Source of the DNA: Flavobacteriales bacterium UBA958
GTDB taxonomy: Bacteria > Bacteroidota > Bacteroidia > Flavobacteriales_D > Crocinitomicaceae
Direction of reading: 5' to 3'
Length of the DNA stretch: 14,875 nt
NCBI GenBank assembly: GCA_002293045.1
Contig: DBCM01000089.1
Span: 1 to 14,875, forward strand
Notes under the pieces: model-generated
Told to the model about the DNA's origin: nothing
Databases searched by the model: none
Seen by the model: only the letters and a program-made list of their open reading frames with translations
Shown here: positions 14,226-14,875 of the stretch, one piece after another
Numbering within the stretch: position 1 is the stretch's first letter
Layout: every line of letters starts with the position of its first letter
Translations under genes and position numbers: made by a program

Positions 14226-14875
14226 ATGAATAGTATTGATTTAGTTGAATCCTTTTCCGAGTTTAAAGAGCTTAAAAACATTGATAAGCAAACCATGCAA
14301 CATGTGCTTGAAGATGTATTTCGGGCCATGCTGAAAAAGAAATTCAATACCGACGAACACATCGATGTAATTGTGAACATTGAGAAAGGTGATGTGCAGA
14401 TATTCCTAAATAAGGAAATCGTTGATGACGGTGAAGTGGAAGATCCAAATACAGAAATCGCCTATTCAGATGCCATTAAAATAGAACCTGATTTCGAAAT
14501 TGGCGAAGAGGTAACCGAGGAATTTAAATTTATGGATTTTGGACGTCGAAACGTACTTTCATTACGTCAAAACCTGATATCTCGAATCCTTGAGTTAGAA
14601 AAAGACCACTTATATAAAAAATACAAGGAGCGCGTTGGAGAAATTGTTACTGGAGAAGTATACCAAGTGTGGAAGAAAGAAATCCTAGTGATGGACGACG
14701 ATCACAACGAGCTTATTTTACCAAAATCCGAACAAATTCCTTCAGATTTCTTTAAAAAAGGAGAAACAGTACGAGCTGTCGTTTCAAAAGTAGACATGCG
14801 AAACAGCACTCCAGTGATTATTCTCTCGAGAACCGCCCCAGAGTTTTTGGAGCGTTTGTTTGAATTGGAAGTTCC
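14226..14875 (+). CDS. nusA: Transcription termination/antitermination factor NusA (3' end outside the window)
   Basis: NusA binds RNA polymerase, promotes pausing and intrinsic termination, and takes part in antitermination complexes. The first 216 codons are visible. The protein starts MNSIDLVESFSEFKELKNID. Residues about 1-130 are the RNA-polymerase-binding N-terminal domain. An S1 domain follows (about 138-200), beginning near RVGEIVTGEVYQV. The sequence VIILSRTAPEFLERLFELEV near the edge is the conserved lead into the first KH domain, which is cut off with the rest of the KH region. It lies six bases after rimP and shares its leader. Because NusA enhances termination at hairpins, the terminator in that leader could give feedback control of its own gene. 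Confidence 0.96.
   Translation, partial: MNSIDLVESFSEFKELKNIDKQTMQHVLEDVFRAMLKKKFNTDEHIDVIVNIEKGDVQIFLNKEIVDDGEVEDPNTEIAYSDAIKIEPDFEIGEEVTEEFKFMDFGRRNVLSLRQNLISRILELEKDHLYKKYKERVGEIVTGEVYQVWKKEILVMDDDHNELILPKSEQIPSDFFKKGETVRAVVSKVDMRNSTPVIILSRTAPEFLERLFELEV

Noticed and set aside
13997..14380. Minus-strand open frame of 127 codons across rimP and nusA
   Set aside because: The Ser/Phe-rich translation is what Lys/Glu-rich coding DNA gives on the opposite strand; it spans two confident genes.

Overview
The window looks like chromosomal core DNA of a Bacteroidota bacterium, most likely in or near the Flavobacteriales. The reasons are the actABCDEF-coxBA gene order, promoters of the TAnnTTTG type, scarce Shine-Dalgarno sequences, exported proteins whose mature ends start with Gln, and a SPOR-domain protein and a DUF3109 protein of Bacteroidota type. 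Genus cannot be told. I see no mobile element, CRISPR array, tRNA, rRNA or sign of recent transfer.

Layout. (1) Bases 2-892 are the 3' part of thiL (thiamine-monophosphate kinase), cut by the left edge. It abuts tail-to-tail a small exported SPOR-domain protein gene (893-1282, minus). (2) Bases 1283-1472 are a divergent regulatory region with two TAAATTTG elements and a tandem 11-bp repeat. (3) Bases 1473-13029 form one continuous operon of eight respiratory genes, actA-B-C-D-E-F-coxB-coxA, with gaps of 4-29 bases, closed by a strong intrinsic terminator. (4) A convergent DUF3109 cysteine-rich gene (13057-13638, minus) shares that terminator. (5) A second intergenic region (13639-13745) carries divergent promoter elements and a perfect terminator hairpin directly before rimP. 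(6) rimP and the 5' part of nusA run off the right edge.

How the genes work together. ActA-F make alternative complex III, a quinol:electron-acceptor oxidoreductase that replaces the bc1 complex. ActC and ActF are NrfD-like membrane subunits, ActB is the iron-sulfur subunit, ActA and ActE are c-type cytochromes, and ActD is a small membrane subunit. Electrons pass to the CuA site of CoxB and then to the heme a/a3-CuB centre of CoxA, an A1-type heme-copper oxidase. Co-transcription fits the known ACIII-aa3 supercomplex. Subunit III and other oxidase genes are absent here.

The most interesting signal is the rimP-nusA leader. A near-consensus promoter (TTTG-N20-TACCTTTG) is followed within about 20 bases by a perfect 8-bp hairpin with a GGAA loop and U7, ending 3 bases before the rimP ATG. 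No room remains for a promoter after the hairpin, so rimP-nusA transcription must pass through a terminator. A 13-codon reading frame runs through the hairpin and its stop overlaps the rimP start (ATGA). This looks like an attenuator in front of the gene for the termination factor NusA. A second pattern is that both minus-strand genes carry TAnnTTTG exactly four bases before their ATG, which suggests leaderless mRNAs.
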